Position numbers and translations under genes: made by a program. This document shows positions 6,373-7,729 of a stretch of 7,729 nt of DNA, piece by piece (the first letter of the stretch is position 1; the number at the start of each line of letters is the position of its first letter). Source of the DNA: Pyrinomonadaceae bacterium (GTDB lineage: Bacteria > Acidobacteriota > Blastocatellia > Pyrinomonadales > Pyrinomonadaceae); contig JACCTF010000117.1 in NCBI GenBank assembly GCA_013812565.1, positions 1 to 7,729 of the forward strand. Direction: 5' to 3'. A model generated the notes under the pieces. The model saw only the letters and a list, made by a program, of their open reading frames with translations. It had not been told where the DNA came from and did no database searches.

Positions 6373-7729
6373 AGAACTTCGTACTGCTGATCGTCTTTAT
6401 CTTACTGCATTTAATTTTAGCCGAAGCACAAACCACCGTTCCTGAAGTTGCGAACTCGCCGACTGACTCTACCGCCGAAAGCGATGCTTCACCCCAGCCT
6501 TCGCCGGTTGAAAGTGAAGCTGCGGGGGCATCGGCGAGCGGCGCATTGCCGTTTAAGAAAAGAGACCCGGTGCGCGTCGTGCGCTTCGCTGAGCCGCCCG
6601 TGATTGACGGTCAGCTTGGTGACGCCGTGTGGGAGCGTGCGGCTGTCCTCAAGGATTTCTACCAAATCTCTCCCGGCGATAACATCGCGCCATCGAGGGA
6701 CACGAGAGTCTATCTCGGTTACGACGCGAAGAATCTCTACATCGCCTTTGAAGCTTTTGACGAACCCGAGGAAGTGCGTGCCACACTCGCCCGCCGCGAT
6801 GCGATCTTTGACGACGACAACGTGCGCATCTACCTCGACACGTTTGGCGATCAGCGGCAAGCCTATTTACTGATCTTCAATCCATACGGCGTGCAAGCTG
6901 ATGGCATTTACATGGACGGACGCGGTGAAGATTTGAGCGTTGACATCGTGATGGATTCAAAGGGGACGATTACAGAAGATGGCTACATTGTCGAAGTCGC
7001 GGTGCCGTTCAAGTCACTGCGCTATGAAGCAGGTAAGGGAAAGTTCTGGGGAGTTCATGCGTCGCGGCGCATCAAACGTTTCAACAACGAAGCTGATGCG
7101 TGGATGCCGATCTCGCGCAACATCGCCGGTATCCTCACGCAAGCCGGACGCATCTACGGGCTTGAAGGTATTTCAACCGACCGCAGTTATGAAATCATTC
7201 CCACCCTGACGCTTTCGCAGACCGGCAAGCGAGCGCGCTCTCTGCCCCCGAGCGTGTCGCCGAACGATCCGGTCGCGCTCGCTGATCCCGGCCGCTTCGT
7301 CAATCCGCCCATTGCGTTTGATCCCGGCCTCACCGCAAAGTTCAGCATCACGCCGACCATCACGCTCGACTTTGCTTTGAACCCCGACTTCGCGCAGGTC
7401 GAAGCCGATCAAACAGTGATTACAGCCAATCAACGCTTCCCAATCTTCTTTCCCGAAAAGCGCCCATTCTTTCTCGAAGGCATAGAGGTTTTTCGCACGC
7501 CAATCCAAGCCGTTAACACGCGCGCCATCGTCGATCCAGACTATGCCGTGAAGCTGACGGGCAAACGCGGGCGTAATACGTTCGGCTTGCTCGTTGCTTC
7601 CGATAATGCTCCTGGCAACTATGGCGAGGAAGATAGGACTAACCCCGGATTGCAAAAGTTTATCGATAAGAACGCCCTCATCGGCGTGCTGCGCTTGAAG
7701 CGTGACATCGGGAATACTGACTCTAATAT
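6369..7729 (+). CDS. CBM9-like/DUF5916 outer-membrane protein, second tandem copy (cut by right edge)
   Basis: 453 codons are visible with no stop before the edge; the remaining roughly 380-400 codons of barrel expected from the first copy lie outside. Signal peptide 1-20 (MKNFVLLIVFILLHLILAEA, then Gln21), followed by a Ser/Pro/Glu/Ala-rich linker to about residue 62 that is acidic and differs from the Ala/Lys-rich linker of the first copy. The CBM9-like domain starts at V68 (PPVIDGQLGDAVW, LGYDAKNLYIAF, RRDAIFDDDNVRIYLDTF, YIVEVAVPFKSLRY, AWMPISRN). The DUF5916 hallmarks NPDFAQVEADQ and FFPEKRPFFLEG follow unchanged. The barrel loop after APGNY is four residues shorter than in the first copy. 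The ATG at 6369 is chosen because it gives a compact signal peptide; it has no visible ribosome site. Such paired barrels may bind different ligands, but that is inference. Confidence 0.92.
   Translation, partial: MKNFVLLIVFILLHLILAEAQTTVPEVANSPTDSTAESDASPQPSPVESEAAGASASGALPFKKRDPVRVVRFAEPPVIDGQLGDAVWERAAVLKDFYQISPGDNIAPSRDTRVYLGYDAKNLYIAFEAFDEPEEVRATLARRDAIFDDDNVRIYLDTFGDQRQAYLLIFNPYGVQADGIYMDGRGEDLSVDIVMDSKGTITEDGYIVEVAVPFKSLRYEAGKGKFWGVHASRRIKRFNNEADAWMPISRNIAGILTQAGRIYGLEGISTDRSYEIIPTLTLSQTGKRARSLPPSVSPNDPVALADPGRFVNPPIAFDPGLTAKFSITPTITLDFALNPDFAQVEADQTVITANQRFPIFFPEKRPFFLEGIEVFRTPIQAVNTRAIVDPDYAVKLTGKRGRNTFGLLVASDNAPGNYGEEDRTNPGLQKFIDKNALIGVLRLKRDIGNTDSN

Larger units (their letters stand above)
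3825..7729 (+). repeat. Tandem direct gene duplication (two DUF5916 copies)
   Basis: The copy beginning at 3825 aligns with the copy beginning at 6570 at a constant offset of 2745 bases through at least 4669, so about 280 codons contain no insertion or deletion. The offset falls to 2733 by 4932/7665, because the second copy lacks four codons in the acidic loop after the APGNY motif. By eye the proteins share very roughly 70% identity. Identical DNA tracts include 4521-4546 with 7266-7291 (26 bases) and 4641-4669 with 7386-7414 (29 bases). Signal peptides and linkers are unrelated in sequence. Confidence 0.9.

Noticed and set aside
7173..7655. Minus-strand frame of 160 codons opposite the second DUF5916 gene
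   Set aside because: Antisense to the conserved NPDFAQVEADQ/FFPEKRPFFLEG region; no family features.
1..7729. Defence system, phage, CRISPR array, tRNA or insertion sequence
   Set aside because: No transposase, nuclease, integrase, spaced direct repeats or cloverleaf-like sequence was seen; the content is envelope and regulatory genes.

Overview
The window looks like a piece of an Acidobacteriota chromosome, most likely class Blastocatellia or a close relative. The main reason is the gene at 2410-3474, which has the full architecture of the 'VWFA-related Acidobacterial domain' family (TIGR03436), a family largely confined to that phylum. Tandem DUF5916 outer-membrane proteins and an ECF sigma/zinc anti-sigma/DUF4252 cassette fit the same picture. 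Composition is moderately GC-rich and even. All genes are on the + strand, and no RNA gene, transposase gene, phage gene or CRISPR array was seen.

Left part (1-2229) is a tightly packed four-gene cluster. It holds the C-terminal end of an ECF-type sigma factor (region 4), a membrane-anchored zinc-finger anti-sigma factor overlapping it by ATGA, a secreted DUF4252 protein 37 bases downstream, and a second secreted protein that overlaps the first by ATGA and appears to be a diverged DUF4252 relative. The inferred logic is a transmembrane signalling unit: the anti-sigma factor holds the sigma factor in the cytoplasm, and the two exported proteins act on the outer side of the same membrane, as sensors, modulators or outputs.

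Middle part (2230-3620): a 180-base non-coding stretch carries a 10-base inverted repeat 78 bases end to end, immediately followed by a perfect 10-base palindrome. Then comes an exported von Willebrand A-like protein whose normal metal-binding DxSxS motif is missing. A second non-coding gap of 146 bases follows.

Right part (3621-7729) holds two tandem paralogues of the CBM9-like/DUF5916 family, probably outer-membrane beta-barrels with a periplasmic carbohydrate-binding-like N-terminal domain. The first is complete (840 codons from a GTG start). The second runs off the right edge after 453 codons. They align without a gap for several hundred codons and share DNA tracts of 26 and 29 identical bases, which suggests duplication and perhaps local gene conversion. 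Every exported product has a recognisable signal peptide, so the whole window concerns the cell envelope and its regulation. Whether the sigma factor controls the downstream genes cannot be decided from the sequence.
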